Shown here: positions 63,829-64,000 of the stretch, one piece after another
How the letters are laid out: each line of letters starts with the position of its first letter
Position numbering within the stretch: the stretch's first letter is position 1
Source of the DNA: Siphlonurus alternatus
Lineage: Eukaryota > Arthropoda > Insecta > Ephemeroptera > Siphlonuridae
DNA length: 64,000 nt
Assembly (NCBI GenBank): GCA_949825025.1
Contig: OX463778.1
Span: 41,369,194-41,433,193, forward strand
Direction: 5' to 3'
Notes under the pieces: model-generated
Database searches by the model: none
The model's input: the letters and a program-made list of their open reading frames with translations, nothing else
Told to the model about the DNA's origin: nothing
Translations under genes and position numbers: made by a program

Positions 63829-64000
63829 AAAAAAGGCGTCGCGTGTTCTCATTTCAGATCTGGATCTAGTTTTAACTCGTTGTCTCAAGAAAGGGGGAAA
63901 AAAAAAAATAAAAATGCAGACTCCTGTTGCAGAAATAACACCGTTGCATTGTTTGCTTATCCAGAAAATTGTTTCTTATAAATTAAAGTAAAAAACTATT

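Larger units (their letters stand above)
60178..64000 (-). other. NRF-6-like membrane acyltransferase gene, 5' part cut by the window edge
   Basis: Six exons (63128..62935, 62353..62221, 61733..61544, 61329..61187, 60660..60552, 60242..60178) join in frame to 277 residues and a stop. Introns are 581, 487, 214, 526 and 309 bases. The protein is the C-terminal, multi-helix half of the acyltransferase-3 / NRF (nose resistant to fluoxetine) family. These integral membrane proteins were found through C. elegans uptake of drugs and lipids, and insects have many copies; substrates are mostly unknown. The N-terminal NRF domain and signal peptide are expected right of the window. Confidence 0.9.

Overview
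The window looks like arthropod nuclear DNA. It is very AT-rich and full of microsatellites, fold-back elements and retroelement scraps. The only secure genes are intron-split genes with GT-AG sites, one with a 62-bp intron. The protein matches are animal families: a membrane adenylyl cyclase closest to insect Ac78C / vertebrate ADCY8, and an NRF-6-type (nose resistant to fluoxetine) membrane acyltransferase. I cannot name the species.

Two genes can be built, both on the minus strand and both cut by a window edge. (1) Positions 16292 down to 1653 hold five exons of the adenylyl cyclase. They cover the cytosolic N-terminus, the first six-helix membrane bundle and the linker into the first catalytic domain. 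All junctions agree in phase and give 323 residues; both catalytic domains must lie left of position 1. The true start is not certain. A candidate first coding exon at 20374..20310 has a good start context and the correct phase. (2) Positions 63128 down to 60178 hold the last six exons of the NRF-6-like gene. They give 277 residues, a stop codon and poly(A) signals; the N-terminal part lies right of position 64000.

Between them is about 40 kb with no recognisable gene. It holds long (AT)n, (GA)n/(CT)n, (AAAT)n and (ATACAT)n tracts, short GC-richer islands that may be untranslated exons or regulatory DNA, and an unusual density of inverted-repeat elements. These fall into groups: TTAA-flanked fold-backs at 30.2, 34.2, 34.9 and 48.4 kb, two of them nested in other elements; a second fold-back family at 37.3, 40.6 and 48.3 kb, of which the first two carry perfect TGACGTCA sites in both arms; a composite element at 38.2-40.4 kb whose arms each hold five copies of a motif at an exact 32-bp period, with a decayed reading frame between; a perfect 148-bp palindrome at 47.3 kb; and a small palindromic family at 13.9 and 63.7 kb. 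Inside the adenylyl cyclase introns are a 5'-truncated LINE, clustered copies of GTCGGTAAA in both orientations, and a 146-bp tandem dimer.

The two genes have no obvious joint role. The most notable regulatory observation is that consensus CRE palindromes, including a close pair at 46.2 kb, lie upstream of a cAMP-producing enzyme. Several other copies are carried by mobile elements. No rRNA, tRNA, CRISPR or prokaryotic feature was seen.
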